Assembly: GCF_900096945.1 (NCBI RefSeq)
Contig: NZ_FMKA01000002.1
Coordinates: 186,001-250,000 of the forward strand
Direction of reading: 5' to 3'
DNA from: Anaerobium acetethylicum
Lineage (GTDB): Bacteria; Bacillota; Clostridia; Lachnospirales; Lachnospiraceae
DNA length: 64,000 nt
This document shows positions 17,092 to 26,615 of the stretch, one piece after another. Both the position numbers and the translations under genes were made by a program. Each line of letters starts with the position of its first letter. Within the stretch, counting starts at the first letter, position 1. The notes under the pieces were generated by a model. It did not search any database. It was not told the origin of the DNA and saw nothing but the letters and a program-made list of their open reading frames with translations.

Positions 17092-18852
17092 TTATTCATC
17101 GGCATAATTCTTTCCAAATATGCGATCGTACTGTAGCAGTCGATAGTCTTCAATTGCATCGTTTATTGCATCCGGATAATTGTCTCTATAGATATTTCCA
17201 TTTGCATCGACAACATAATTTGCATCTATGGAGTTCACTTCTTCTCTTAAATCCAGTAAAAAATGGAAGTAATCAGGCATGTCCAAACCGATTCTGCTTA
17301 ATACATAGGGAGCCATATAGCTAGCATCAAGCTGTATATTCTGTTCGGTATCCATAGAATAGTTTGCCCACATTAAAAAAGGTGTTGAATAATAGGATAC
17401 AACCTCGTCATTACTCATCTCCCCGATACTATGTCCGAGCAAATCTTCATACGCTCCAATCCAGGGTCTGTGATCGCCAAAGAAAACGATAATTGTTGGC
17501 TCATCACAGTTTCTGAAATAGTTTATCAGCTGTTCTAATGCTTTGTCTGATTTATTCAGAACACTCAGGTAATTGTTCACAGACTCTTTATCAGACAAAT
17601 TATTAATTCCAACCGATACGGTATTGCCTTCGGTAAGAGGCTTATAAGGGGCATGGTTCTGAATTGTCACCTCGAATATAAACTGCTTACTTCCTTTATT
17701 GTTTTCAAAGGTCTCGATTATCTTGTTAAAAGACGTTTCATCTGTTACGTAATCGCCCTCATATAAGGGCTGTATAAAATCCTTGATGTTTATAAATTTG
17801 GAGAAGCCAAAAAGTGGATAAACTTCATCTCTTGACCAAAACATTTCATCATTTGGGTGGATTGCAGTGGAAATGTAACCCTGAGCATTCAGGACGGATG
17901 CAAGTGTTTCTGTATTTTTGTGTACATACTGCTGATAAGGGATAGAGTTTGGTGGCAAGAATACCATGCTGTTTCCTGTTAGCACCTCGTATTCTGTATT
18001 GCACGTGTTTCCGCCAAAACATGAAACCGTAACATGGCCGTAAGTTGTCTCTTCTTTCAAACTATTGAAGAAAGGTGTCGCTTCTATGTTGGTATTCAGG
18101 TCGCCGAACTCGCTTAGGTCTGAATAAGACTCACTCATTATCATAATAATATTAGGATTTATATCTGTATTACAGTCGGTCATCACAATGTCTTTTTTTA
18201 TTGTCTCTATGCTTACATTTGTGTAGTTATCAGGCTTTTCTATGTGAACATAATCCATATTTTTAATAAACGAAGAGACGAATCCACCCTGCTGATAGGT
18301 AGCCTGTTGGCTCCATATTGCAAAAAAGAGAGAGTCGTCAGCTTTGATAATTTCACAGGCGCCTGTAAAGCCGATGACAGATATGACAAGCAGAACAAGC
18401 CTTGCCCATATTTTTGTGATTTTGTGTCTGGCGAATAGGCTTAGTATAATGATTAGTACGAATATAAGTATCATATTTCTTACAGTATCTGATATCTGGA
18501 TGTTCATGCTCCCAGCAATATCGATGCAGGCTTTGTATGCGAAGAAATCGCTTGGCAGCAGAGGCTCGTTCTTCAGTATCCATTTATAATAGTCAACTAT
18601 TCCGAGTAATCCAAATATTAGGTTTAATGATAGCGATGCAATTAGAAAATTGTTCGAAATCGAATAAACAGCTAGTTCCACAAATAAAGCAACTGCATAG
18701 GTATAAAGAAGGATATCCATTCTGTTCTTATAGAACTGGAAAGCTGTGTTCATGCTCAGATGATTTAATGTTTCAATCATAAATGCCGTAAACAGTGGAA
18801 ATAGTGTCAGTGCTGTTATTGTTAATATTAGATTTTTCTTTTTCTTATTCAT
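17092..18852 (-). CDS. LTA-synthase-family membrane phosphoglycerol transferase (sulfatase fold)
   Basis: Five hydrophobic spans in the first ~190 residues are followed by an extracellular alkaline-phosphatase/sulfatase-type domain. The metal/nucleophile segments are visible: NIIMIMSES, GGNTCNTEYEVLTG (Thr nucleophile position), and FFGDHRPW near the C-terminus. The family transfers glycerol-phosphate from phosphatidylglycerol to lipoteichoic acid or decorates other glycans. At 586 residues it is near normal LtaS length. Its place, convergent with the polysaccharide genes, suggests glycerophosphate decoration of that polymer rather than housekeeping LTA synthesis; this is inference. The start ATG has AAGGAG about 15 nt upstream, longer than ideal. 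Confidence 0.85.
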   Translation of the reverse strand: MNKKKKNLILTITALTLFPLFTAFMIETLNHLSMNTAFQFYKNRMDILLYTYAVALFVELAVYSISNNFLIASLSLNLIFGLLGIVDYYKWILKNEPLLPSDFFAYKACIDIAGSMNIQISDTVRNMILIFVLIIILSLFARHKITKIWARLVLLVISVIGFTGACEIIKADDSLFFAIWSQQATYQQGGFVSSFIKNMDYVHIEKPDNYTNVSIETIKKDIVMTDCNTDINPNIIMIMSESYSDLSEFGDLNTNIEATPFFNSLKEETTYGHVTVSCFGGNTCNTEYEVLTGNSMVFLPPNSIPYQQYVHKNTETLASVLNAQGYISTAIHPNDEMFWSRDEVYPLFGFSKFINIKDFIQPLYEGDYVTDETSFNKIIETFENNKGSKQFIFEVTIQNHAPYKPLTEGNTVSVGINNLSDKESVNNYLSVLNKSDKALEQLINYFRNCDEPTIIVFFGDHRPWIGAYEDLLGHSIGEMSNDEVVSYYSTPFLMWANYSMDTEQNIQLDASYMAPYVLSRIGLDMPDYFHFLLDLREEVNSIDANYVVDANGNIYRDNYPDAINDAIEDYRLLQYDRIFGKNYADE

Positions 18853-18916
18853 AATGTTTGTTTCATGCTCCTTGATTTTTTGTTAAATCGCATATGTTGG
18901 ACATACCGACAATCTT

Positions 18917-18952
18917 TTATATCTCATAGGCGAACTTTCATAAGAGATATAA
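18917..18952. repeat. Small hairpin repeat (ATAGG-CGAACTTTC type)
   Basis: TTATATCTC and GAGATATAA pair around ATAGGCGAACTTTCATAA. A close relative (ATCATAGGACGAACTTTCCTATGAT) lies at about 32568-32592. It sits upstream of the LTA-synthase-like gene and downstream of rmd. Probably a dispersed intergenic repeat; no function assigned. Confidence 0.45.
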
Positions 18953-19009
18953 ATGCCCCGCTAGGGGGTGAAGTGGCGAAGTTATTTTGTTCTACTGAAT
19001 GAGATGGAG

Positions 19010-19057
19010 CAAAAAATATCATAGCATAAGAAAAGCCCGCTTTAGCAGGCTTTTCTT
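19010..19057 (-). terminator. Rho-independent terminator of the manC-gmd-rmd operon
   Basis: ATAGCATAAGAAAAGCC pairs with GGCTTTTCTTATGCTAT across a ~10-nt loop. Read on the minus strand the hairpin is followed by GATATTTTTTGC. It lies 11 bp after the rmd stop. Confidence 0.8.
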
Positions 19058-19067
19058 ATGCTATTTG

Positions 19068-20006
19068 CTAAACCATCCCCCGCCAGTAATCCAGCGTTTC
19101 CTCCAGTGTCTGCTCCAGCCCGATCACCGGCTTCCATCCGGTGCAGCTCTTGAGCTTGAAGGCATCCGCCTCGATAACCGGCACATCAACAGGTCTCAGC
19201 CTGTCTGCGTCGATCTCAACCCTGATTTTCTTCTCGGACAGGGAGAGGATGAGTTCGAGTATACTGTTGATTTCCACGGCCCTGCCGCTGCCCACATTGT
19301 AGGTCTCGCCAGGCTTTCCATGCTCCATGAGCGCGGAATAGGATCTGACCACGTCCCGCACGTCGGTGAAGTCTCTTCGGGCGCTCAGGTTGCCTACCCG
19401 GATGACTGGCTCCCGGAGGCCTTTTTCGATTTCTGCCACCTGCTTGCAGAAATCGGCGACTACGAAGATCGGGGACTGGTTAGGTCCGATGTGGTTGAAT
19501 GCCCTTACGGACATGATGTCCATGCTGTAAGCCTGGGCATAGATTTTGCCTATCATGTTCTGGCATGCCTTGGTGGCTGCATAGATGTTTCCGGGACGGA
19601 GGACGTTCTCTTCCCCCACTGGCGTCTCATCTTCCCGGATATGGCCGTATTCCTCGCCTGAGCCGATGAGAAGCACCCTTGGACTGTAATCCAGTTCTCT
19701 GATGGCGTCAAGGAGGTTTACACTGCCCTTGATATTGACGTCTATGGTAAGCCCCGGGTTTTTCCAGGAAAGCGCCACCGAACTCTGGGCTGCAAGATGG
19801 AAAATGCAGTCAGGGCGTATGGCATTCAGCAGTGCTGAGATTTCCTGTCTGTTTAATATATCCAGATCGTACACTGAGGAGCTGCCGGTAAGAAAGGTCT
19901 CATGTTCCATTTTTGTTGCATATACCTGCCAGCCCAGATTGTTGTTCAGATGGTCGGCCAGATAGCTGCCGACGAATCCGGCTCCGCCTATTATAAGTGC
20001 TTTCAT
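19068..20006 (-). CDS. rmd: GDP-6-deoxy-4-keto-D-mannose reductase (GDP-D-rhamnose forming)
   Basis: This is a 312-residue extended short-chain dehydrogenase. The NAD(P)-binding GGAGFVGSYL is at residues 7-16, the catalytic pair NIYAATK follows the usual spacing, and GSGEEYG precedes it. The length and the RPDCIFHLAAQSSVALSW segment fit the Rmd subgroup, which reduces the Gmd product to GDP-D-rhamnose. A GDP-fucose synthase (WcaG/Fcl) is the alternative, but its typical GxxGMVGS start is absent. It is the last gene after gmd, separated by 99 bp with a hairpin. It would feed D-rhamnose to the GT4 enzymes of the locus. Confidence 0.8.
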   Translation of the reverse strand: MKALIIGGAGFVGSYLADHLNNNLGWQVYATKMEHETFLTGSSSVYDLDILNRQEISALLNAIRPDCIFHLAAQSSVALSWKNPGLTIDVNIKGSVNLLDAIRELDYSPRVLLIGSGEEYGHIREDETPVGEENVLRPGNIYAATKACQNMIGKIYAQAYSMDIMSVRAFNHIGPNQSPIFVVADFCKQVAEIEKGLREPVIRVGNLSARRDFTDVRDVVRSYSALMEHGKPGETYNVGSGRAVEINSILELILSLSEKKIRVEIDADRLRPVDVPVIEADAFKLKSCTGWKPVIGLEQTLEETLDYWRGMV

Positions 20007-20068
20007 ATGAGATTCTCCTTGTTTTTAGGATTGTGGGAGCACAAAGTGCGGAACAATCCGTAGGTATC

Positions 20069-20094
20069 AGGGGGCAAAACACCTTTTGCCCCCT
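20069..20094. other. Intercistronic hairpin between gmd and rmd
   Basis: AGGGGGCAAAA and TTTTGCCCCCT pair perfectly around a CACC loop. No T-run follows on the minus strand, so it is more likely an RNA-stability or processing structure than a terminator. Confidence 0.5.
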
Positions 20095-20105
20095 GCAGCA
20101 TGACA

Positions 20106-21191
<1,086 letters not shown>

Positions 21192-21245
21192 TTAAACCGC
21201 ATGTTTCCGCTGGCTGTCTTTCATGGATTATAACCGAACCGTCAT

Positions 21246-22316
21246 CTACAGATACTCATTGCGGTTACAGATTTTCAGGTTTTCAATGACCTTCTTGATG
21301 TCACCGGCATGGTCCTTGCTGCAGATCAGGGTAGCATCATCCGTATCCACGATGATCATGTCTTCGATTCCCACAGCTGCAATCAGCTTCTTAGAGCCTT
21401 CGATGATGCAGTTGCTGCTGTCGATCGTGATGATATTTCCATGGACAACATTTCCGTATTCGTTGGATTTCCTGATGCGGCCTACAGCAAGCCAGGATCC
21501 CACGTCATCCCAGCCAAAAGATCCGGGCAGGATATAAATGTTCTCCGCCTTTTCCATAATGCCGTAATCGATGGATTCGGACTCGAAGGCAGCGAATTCT
21601 TTTTCAAGAACAGAACCTTCTTCGGAGGTCCCGACGGAATCCCTGATTGTCATCAGGCCCTTGTAGGTATCCGGCATATAGATTTCGATATTCTTCAGTA
21701 TCGTGGAGGTCTTCCATACGAACATGCCGCTGTTCCAAAGATATTCTTCGGTTGCCAGATACTCCTTTGCAACTTCAAGGCTCGGCTTTTCTACGAACCG
21801 GTCCACCGCATATGCATGGTCTTCCAGGGAGTCGGAGTTGAATTTGATGTAGCCGTAGCCTGTTTCAGGATAATCCGGAGTGATTCCGATCGTCACGAGA
21901 TTTTCGCCCTTTTCGGCAATGGCGCAGGCATCTTTCAGAGTGGCGATGAACATGCTGTTGTATTTGATCAGATGGTCTGAAGGGAGCACCATCATTGTCG
22001 CATCCTCGTATTTTTTCGTGATGTGGACGGCGCCGAGCCCGATGCACGGAGCAGTGTTCCTGCTCATTGGCTCGCAGAGTATGTTTTCTTCCGGGATCCC
22101 GGGAAGCTGCTTCATAACAAGCGCCTTGTAATCTTTATTTGTCGCGATATAAATATCTTCCATTTCTACGATAGGAAGTATTCTCTCAACTGTATGCTGT
22201 ATCATGGTTCTGCCATCATCAGTCAGAGAAAGAAACTGTTTTGGCAGATCTTTTCTGCTCTTGGGCCAAAAACGCTCGCCGCGCCCGCCGGCCATAATCA
22301 GTGCTGTTTTTTTCAT
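21246..22316 (-). CDS. manC: Mannose-1-phosphate guanylyltransferase
   Basis: This makes GDP-mannose from mannose-1-phosphate and GTP, the first step of the GDP-sugar branch. The pyrophosphorylase signature IMAGGRGERFWPKSRKDLPK is at residues ~8-27, with VLPSDH and the FVEKPS sugar-binding motif further on. The 356-residue length is the monofunctional form without a phosphomannose isomerase domain. The track begins at 22379; the proper start is ATG 22316 (MKKTALIMAGG) with a GGGGG-rich site ~12 nt upstream. A promoter at 22577-22605 and a fold-back leader precede it. Mannose-1-phosphate could come from the divergent phosphohexomutase gene. Confidence 0.93.
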   Translation of the reverse strand: MKKTALIMAGGRGERFWPKSRKDLPKQFLSLTDDGRTMIQHTVERILPIVEMEDIYIATNKDYKALVMKQLPGIPEENILCEPMSRNTAPCIGLGAVHITKKYEDATMMVLPSDHLIKYNSMFIATLKDACAIAEKGENLVTIGITPDYPETGYGYIKFNSDSLEDHAYAVDRFVEKPSLEVAKEYLATEEYLWNSGMFVWKTSTILKNIEIYMPDTYKGLMTIRDSVGTSEEGSVLEKEFAAFESESIDYGIMEKAENIYILPGSFGWDDVGSWLAVGRIRKSNEYGNVVHGNIITIDSSNCIIEGSKKLIAAVGIEDMIIVDTDDATLICSKDHAGDIKKVIENLKICNRNEYL

Positions 22317-22348
22317 GGTGTTCTTATTCCCCCTGTTAAGATTTGAGT

Positions 22349-22508
22349 GCACTGACACATTGATATCTTGACAAATCACTTGCCTTGGTTTCCATCTGCG
22401 GCGTTGTCGTCAATCAGCGTAGCCACCGCTATGCCTCATTCCTCCGTCTTGCAGAATGAAAACCAATTCAGCGTCATTTGTCTAAGTGTCAATGTGTCAG
22501 CACACTAG
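22349..22508. repeat. Fold-back (long imperfect palindrome) element in the manC leader
   Basis: The ends GTGCACTGACACATTGATA and TGTCAATGTGTCAGCACAC are near-perfect inverted repeats. Complementarity continues inwards: CTTGACAAAT with ATTTGTCTAAG, and CTTGGTTTCCAT with ATGAAAACCAATTC. It is about 160 bp and codes for nothing. On RNA it would form one long hairpin between the manC promoter and start codon. MITE-like or leader structure; not distinguishable here. Confidence 0.6.
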
Positions 22509-22576
22509 TGATGTTTATGGTTTATGCTGCCTGGCTATCTGTGAAATGTGTAAAACAGCGTAAGACCATATCTTTT

Positions 22577-22605
22577 ATGATACTATATTGAGAAAAATAA
22601 AACAA
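22577..22605 (-). promoter_or_regulatory. Promoter of manC-gmd-rmd
   Basis: On the minus strand TTGTTT, a 17-nt spacer and TATCAT are present. Transcription from here would run through the fold-back element, giving a leader of ~250 nt before manC. Confidence 0.45.
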
Positions 22606-22701
22606 TAATAACAGGTACGAAAAGTTGGGAAAAAGCGCCATATAAAGCAAAAACCTGGTAGACTTGTTTGGGGTTTTATGGTAGCATATTTAAAGCGACT
22701 G

Positions 22702-22739
22702 CTTATAAATTACAGGATATACGTCCTATGATTTATAAG
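22702..22739. promoter_or_regulatory. Palindrome/hairpin upstream of the phosphohexomutase gene
   Basis: CTTATAAAT (22702-22710) and ATTTATAAG (22731-22739) are perfect inverted repeats, with a second inner pair AGGA/TCCT around TATACG. It sits ~50 bp before the ATG, in the 5' leader or just after a possible promoter. It could be an operator or an RNA hairpin. Confidence 0.5.
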
Positions 22740-22787
22740 TGTTCCACGAGGAAGCATACTTACTTTTTGAAGAGGAGAATTTATAAG

Positions 22788-24512
22788 ATGGGATTTATGG
22801 AAACATACGAATTATGGTGCAGGGATGAATATTTTAATGAAGAAACAAGATCGGAGCTTCTGGCGATCAGAGGCAATGATGCGGAAATAGAAGATCGTTT
22901 TTACAAGGATTTAGAGTTTGGGACCGGAGGACTCAGGGGCGTGATTGGCGCAGGAACGAACCGTATGAACCTTTATACGGTCAGAAAGGCGACCCAGGGG
23001 CTCGCCAATGTCATCCTTTCTGAAAATGGCCAGGACAAGGGAGTGGCAATCGCATACGATTCCAGGAACATGTCACCGGAATTTGCAGACGAGGCTGCCC
23101 TATGCCTGAATGCAAACGGTATCAGGACATACTGTTTTGAAGCCCTGAGGCCTACGCCTGAACTTTCATTTGCTGTAAGGGAGCTTGGCTGCATAGCCGG
23201 CATCGTCATTACAGCCAGCCACAACCCGCCTGAATACAACGGATACAAGGTATACTGGCAGGACGGCGCGCAGATCACCTATCCGAAGGATGAGGAAATC
23301 ATAACGGAAGTCAACAAAGTTAAGGATTTCCACACCATGAAGACTATGACAAAGGAAGCTGCCGTAAAGGCAGGACTCTACAATGTGATGGGCGAAGAGA
23401 TGGATGACAGATATATAGAAGCCCTGAAAAAGCTGATCATCAATCCGGAAGTCATCAAAGCCATGGCCGAGGATATCAAAATCGTATACACACCGCTCCA
23501 CGGCACGGGAAACATGCCTGTCAGGAGGGTCCTGAAGGAACTGGGATTCAAAAACGTATATGTGGTCAGGGAGCAGGAAATGCCGGACGGCAACTTTTCG
23601 ACCGTGTCCTATCCGAATCCGGAAGATCCAGCTGTATTCGAGCTGGCGATCAGGCTGGCAAAGGAAAAGGATGCTGACATCATCCTGGCTACGGATCCGG
23701 ATGCTGACAGGCTCGGCGTCTATGCAAAGGATTCCGCTACCGGGGATTACATCAGCTTTACGGGAAACATGTCGGGCATGCTGATCGCGGAATACATCCT
23801 CAGCCAGAGGAAGGCAAAGGGAACACTTCCGGCAAACGGCGCCCTCGTAAAGACCATAGTGACGACCAGCATGGCTGATGCGGTTGCAAAGGAATACGGC
23901 GTGAAACTGATAGAAGTCCTCACCGGATTCAAATATATCGGCGAACAGATCAAATTCTTTGAAGAGCAGAAGACCTGGGAATATGTATTCGGCCTTGAAG
24001 AAAGCTACGGATGCCTCGTGGGAACCCATGCAAGGGATAAGGATGCAGTCGTTGCCGTCATGGCCCTCTGCGAAGCGGCAGCATACTGCAAGAGCCAGAA
24101 CAGGACCCTGTGGGATGAGATGATCAGCTTATACGAGAAATACGGCTACTACCGCGAAGGCCTGGAATCCATAACACTGAAGGGAATCGAAGGGGTAGAG
24201 AAGATCAAAACCATAATAGAAAAGCTCAGAAGCAACCCGCCAGAACAGCTGGGCAGCCTGAAAGTCCTCAGGGTGCGCGACTACAGAAACGGTAAAGTGA
24301 AGGACATGGAAACAGGGGAGATATCGGAGACGGGACTGCCTGAATCCAACGTGCTCTACTATGACCTGAGCAACAATTCCTGGTGCTGCGTCAGACCTTC
24401 CGGAACTGAACCTAAAATCAAGTTCTACATGGGAGTAAAAGGGAACAGCCTGGAGGATTCGGACAGGGAACTGAAAAAACTGACGGAAGAGATGCTGAAG
24501 CTGGCGGAATAA
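22788..24512 (+). CDS. Phospho-sugar mutase (phosphoglucomutase/phosphomannomutase, PgcA type)
   Basis: This 574-residue alpha-D-phosphohexomutase interconverts hexose-6-phosphate and hexose-1-phosphate, supplying precursors for nucleotide sugars. FGTGGLRGVIGAG starts the fold, ITASHNPPEYNGYK carries the phosphoserine, DPDADRLGVY the metal-binding loop, and RPSGTEPKIKFY the phosphate-binding domain. The track starts at 22668, but MGFMETYELW at ATG 22788 is the family start and has GAGGAG ~9 nt upstream. It is divergent from manC, whose substrate mannose-1-phosphate it could make. Glucose versus mannose preference cannot be decided from motifs. Confidence 0.92.
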   Translation: MGFMETYELWCRDEYFNEETRSELLAIRGNDAEIEDRFYKDLEFGTGGLRGVIGAGTNRMNLYTVRKATQGLANVILSENGQDKGVAIAYDSRNMSPEFADEAALCLNANGIRTYCFEALRPTPELSFAVRELGCIAGIVITASHNPPEYNGYKVYWQDGAQITYPKDEEIITEVNKVKDFHTMKTMTKEAAVKAGLYNVMGEEMDDRYIEALKKLIINPEVIKAMAEDIKIVYTPLHGTGNMPVRRVLKELGFKNVYVVREQEMPDGNFSTVSYPNPEDPAVFELAIRLAKEKDADIILATDPDADRLGVYAKDSATGDYISFTGNMSGMLIAEYILSQRKAKGTLPANGALVKTIVTTSMADAVAKEYGVKLIEVLTGFKYIGEQIKFFEEQKTWEYVFGLEESYGCLVGTHARDKDAVVAVMALCEAAAYCKSQNRTLWDEMISLYEKYGYYREGLESITLKGIEGVEKIKTIIEKLRSNPPEQLGSLKVLRVRDYRNGKVKDMETGEISETGLPESNVLYYDLSNNSWCCVRPSGTEPKIKFYMGVKGNSLEDSDRELKKLTEEMLKLAE

Positions 24513-24546
24513 TGCAGGCTGCGCAGAAGCGGGCAGGGAGATGAAC

Positions 24547-25587
24547 ATGATGTTTTTGTATAAAGCATTTCTGATAGCGCTGCTGCTGGTCATAGCACCG
24601 GCTGTTTTAGGTTCGTTGTTGACGGACTTCAAAAGGAAAGGCGACGGCAGCCTGACAGCGCTCTATGTAAAGGGATGGCTGGTCATGATGGCGGTTTTCC
24701 AGCTGTTTGCAATTCCACTGATTTTCACCAGGGCGGACTTCACCACCCTGGTGCATGCATGGACAGTTGTCATCGTCCTGCTTTCTGTGATCCTGCTTGT
24801 CAGGAACAGGAAGGAATATTATAAAATATGGAAACAGTACCGGTACGGCAGGAGAGAAACCGTATGGCCTTATATTTTTGCCATAGAGCTGATCATCGTT
24901 CTGACCATGGCAATGGTTTTGCTGCAGCATGTAGACGACGACGATGCGTTCTATGTGGGAACTGCCGTTACGACTCTGCAGACCGATTCCATGTATGAAT
25001 ATGATGCTTACACGGGGGATGTATACGGCGCGTTTCCGGCCAGATATGTCCTGTCGCCGTTTCCTGTGTTCGTAGCTCTGATTGCGAAACTGACGATGCT
25101 TCATCCCACTATTATTGCGCATACTGTACTGCCGGTATTTCTGATTCCGCTGGCCTTCATGGTATACGGACTCATTGGAAGGGAGCTGTTCGGCGAGAAT
25201 AAAAAGGCAGTCGGCTTCTTTCTGTTAGCCCTGCTTGCACTGAACCTGTGGGGAAACTTTTCCGTATATACGTCCTCATCCTTTCTGCTGTTCAGGATCT
25301 GGCAGGGGAAGGCGGTGCTGGCAAGCATACTCCTGCCCCTTGTCATCTACAGCGCAGGATGTCTTCTGAATGAAAAAGGAAGAGGACAGGACTGGCTGAT
25401 GGCCCTGGCGCTTGCTCTTTCGAGCTGCATGGTATCCTCAATGGGAATCTTTCTGATGCCCCTGTCGCTGGGGGCATACGCGCTGGTTTATCTGGTTACA
25501 AGAAGAAAAGCTTATGTGATCGGAAGGGTGCTGTCCTGCTGCACACCTTGTATCATATACGGTCTGATTTATATTTTTGCGCTATAG
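24547..25587 (+). CDS. Polytopic membrane protein, N-terminal part (DUF6077-like, ends at in-frame TAG)
   Basis: About eight hydrophobic spans cover ~346 residues. The motif VDDDDAFYVGTAVTTLQTD followed by PARYVLSPFPVF resembles the DUF6077/GT39-like membrane proteins of clostridial polysaccharide loci; in GT-C transferases acidic loops of this kind often bind the lipid-sugar donor. The frame ends at TAG 25585 but stays open for four codons (GGKL) directly into the next ORF, so the two may be one interrupted gene. ATG 24547 is preferred over 24541 because GGGAG abuts 24541. If whole, it could modify the polymer on the outer face of the membrane. Confidence 0.65.
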   Translation: MMFLYKAFLIALLLVIAPAVLGSLLTDFKRKGDGSLTALYVKGWLVMMAVFQLFAIPLIFTRADFTTLVHAWTVVIVLLSVILLVRNRKEYYKIWKQYRYGRRETVWPYIFAIELIIVLTMAMVLLQHVDDDDAFYVGTAVTTLQTDSMYEYDAYTGDVYGAFPARYVLSPFPVFVALIAKLTMLHPTIIAHTVLPVFLIPLAFMVYGLIGRELFGENKKAVGFFLLALLALNLWGNFSVYTSSSFLLFRIWQGKAVLASILLPLVIYSAGCLLNEKGRGQDWLMALALALSSCMVSSMGIFLMPLSLGAYALVYLVTRRKAYVIGRVLSCCTPCIIYGLIYIFAL

Positions 25588-25599
25588 GGAGGAAAGCTG

Positions 25600-26370
25600 A
25601 TGTCTGAAATGGTACGACAAGCCTACAATATGTTTCAGGGTGACAGTACTTATTTAGTACTGTTCTATATAGCGCTGCTCTATGCCTTCATAGCGGACAG
25701 GAAGCTGAGGGAGCTTCTCGTATACCCTTCGCTAACTGTGATGGTGATTGCCTTTATGCCGGTCACTGCAAAAATCATCGCAGAGTATATCATAGGCGCT
25801 GAAGTATACTGGAGGGTGTTCTGGCTTCTTCCTATTATAATCGTAATTGCATATGCAGCCACCCACATGATTATGAGCAGGAAGAAAGCCAGCAGCAGAA
25901 GCATCACATTCCTTGTACTTCTGCTGCTGATCGCCTTATCGGGAAAATTCATCCTGACGGGAGAAAATTTCGAGATGCCGGAAAATTACTTTAAAATCCC
26001 GAATGAGGCAATCTTTATCGCTGAAATGATAAAGGAAGATAAAGGGACGGATATCGAAAGCGCAGCTCCAAAGCTGGCGGTCCCTTATGAACTTGCATGC
26101 ACCATCAGACAGTATGATGCATCGATTCCGCTTCTTTTCGGGAGGCGGCCCCATGATTCCCGTTCAGAAGGAAGCGTAGAAGTTTACGAAACCATCAATT
26201 CGGCAAACCCGGACATCGAAAAAATAGCGGAAATAGCCAGAAGGAACAGATGTGGATATATTGTCCTGGCAGTCAGCCAGCAGCCACTTTCATCTCCGGA
26301 GGACAGCGGCTATATTGAAGTGGGCAGGACAGGAAAGTACATTCTTTATAAAGATGGGACTCTGTTCTGA
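25600..26370 (+). CDS. Membrane protein, C-terminal part of the DUF6077-like protein (or coupled second subunit)
   Basis: Four hydrophobic spans in the first ~125 residues are followed by a ~130-residue soluble tail (MPENYFKIPNEAIFIAEMI, CGYIVLAVS) like the extracytoplasmic tails of GT-C-type sugar transferases. It lies in the same frame as the upstream ORF, separated by TAG and four sense codons. A good ribosome site (GGGAGG, 8 nt before ATG 25600) exists, so separate translation is possible. I cannot tell a genuine two-gene arrangement from a recent nonsense mutation. Confidence 0.6.
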   Translation: MSEMVRQAYNMFQGDSTYLVLFYIALLYAFIADRKLRELLVYPSLTVMVIAFMPVTAKIIAEYIIGAEVYWRVFWLLPIIIVIAYAATHMIMSRKKASSRSITFLVLLLLIALSGKFILTGENFEMPENYFKIPNEAIFIAEMIKEDKGTDIESAAPKLAVPYELACTIRQYDASIPLLFGRRPHDSRSEGSVEVYETINSANPDIEKIAEIARRNRCGYIVLAVSQQPLSSPEDSGYIEVGRTGKYILYKDGTLF

Positions 26371-26412
26371 CCTCATTTGACGGATTTAAGAATATTTTAA
26401 TGAAATTTTTAG

Positions 26413-26441
26413 TTGCCCTTTGATTGCGAATATTGTATTAT
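26413..26441 (+). promoter_or_regulatory. Promoter of the second sugar-transferase operon
   Basis: TTGCCC, a 17-nt spacer and TATTAT. A leader of ~170 nt follows, containing GTGGG...CCCAC then seven Ts (about 26496-26537), a weak attenuator-like structure. Confidence 0.5.
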
Positions 26442-26615
26442 ATAGCCTATGGAAATCATCAGCCGGGCTAATCCTGCCGGTTTTACTGTAACATTGTGGG
26501 AGTTTGGAAGTTTAAGGGACACCCACGTTTTTTTGCTGGACGGATTCAGGAGATCCGCTCACTGTTATCATTATAAATTATGAATGGTAAAGAAATGGAA
26601 ATAAGGTGATAACGC

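Noticed and set aside
18853-18871. Five-codon mini-ORF (MKQTL) whose stop overlaps the LTA-synthase-like start
   Set aside because: Its ATG is only 1 nt after AAGGAG, too close for efficient initiation; a leader peptide is not supported by anything else.
18999-19661. 220-residue plus-strand ORF opposite rmd
   Set aside because: Antisense shadow of a well-supported gene, starting inside the rmd terminator, without ribosome site or domain.
20069-20094. Terminator between gmd and rmd
   Set aside because: The hairpin is strong, but no T-run follows on the transcribed strand and the operon terminator lies after rmd.
23166-24029. 287-residue minus-strand ORF opposite the phosphohexomutase
   Set aside because: Antisense shadow of a conserved enzyme with no start context; length is explained by codon bias of the sense gene.
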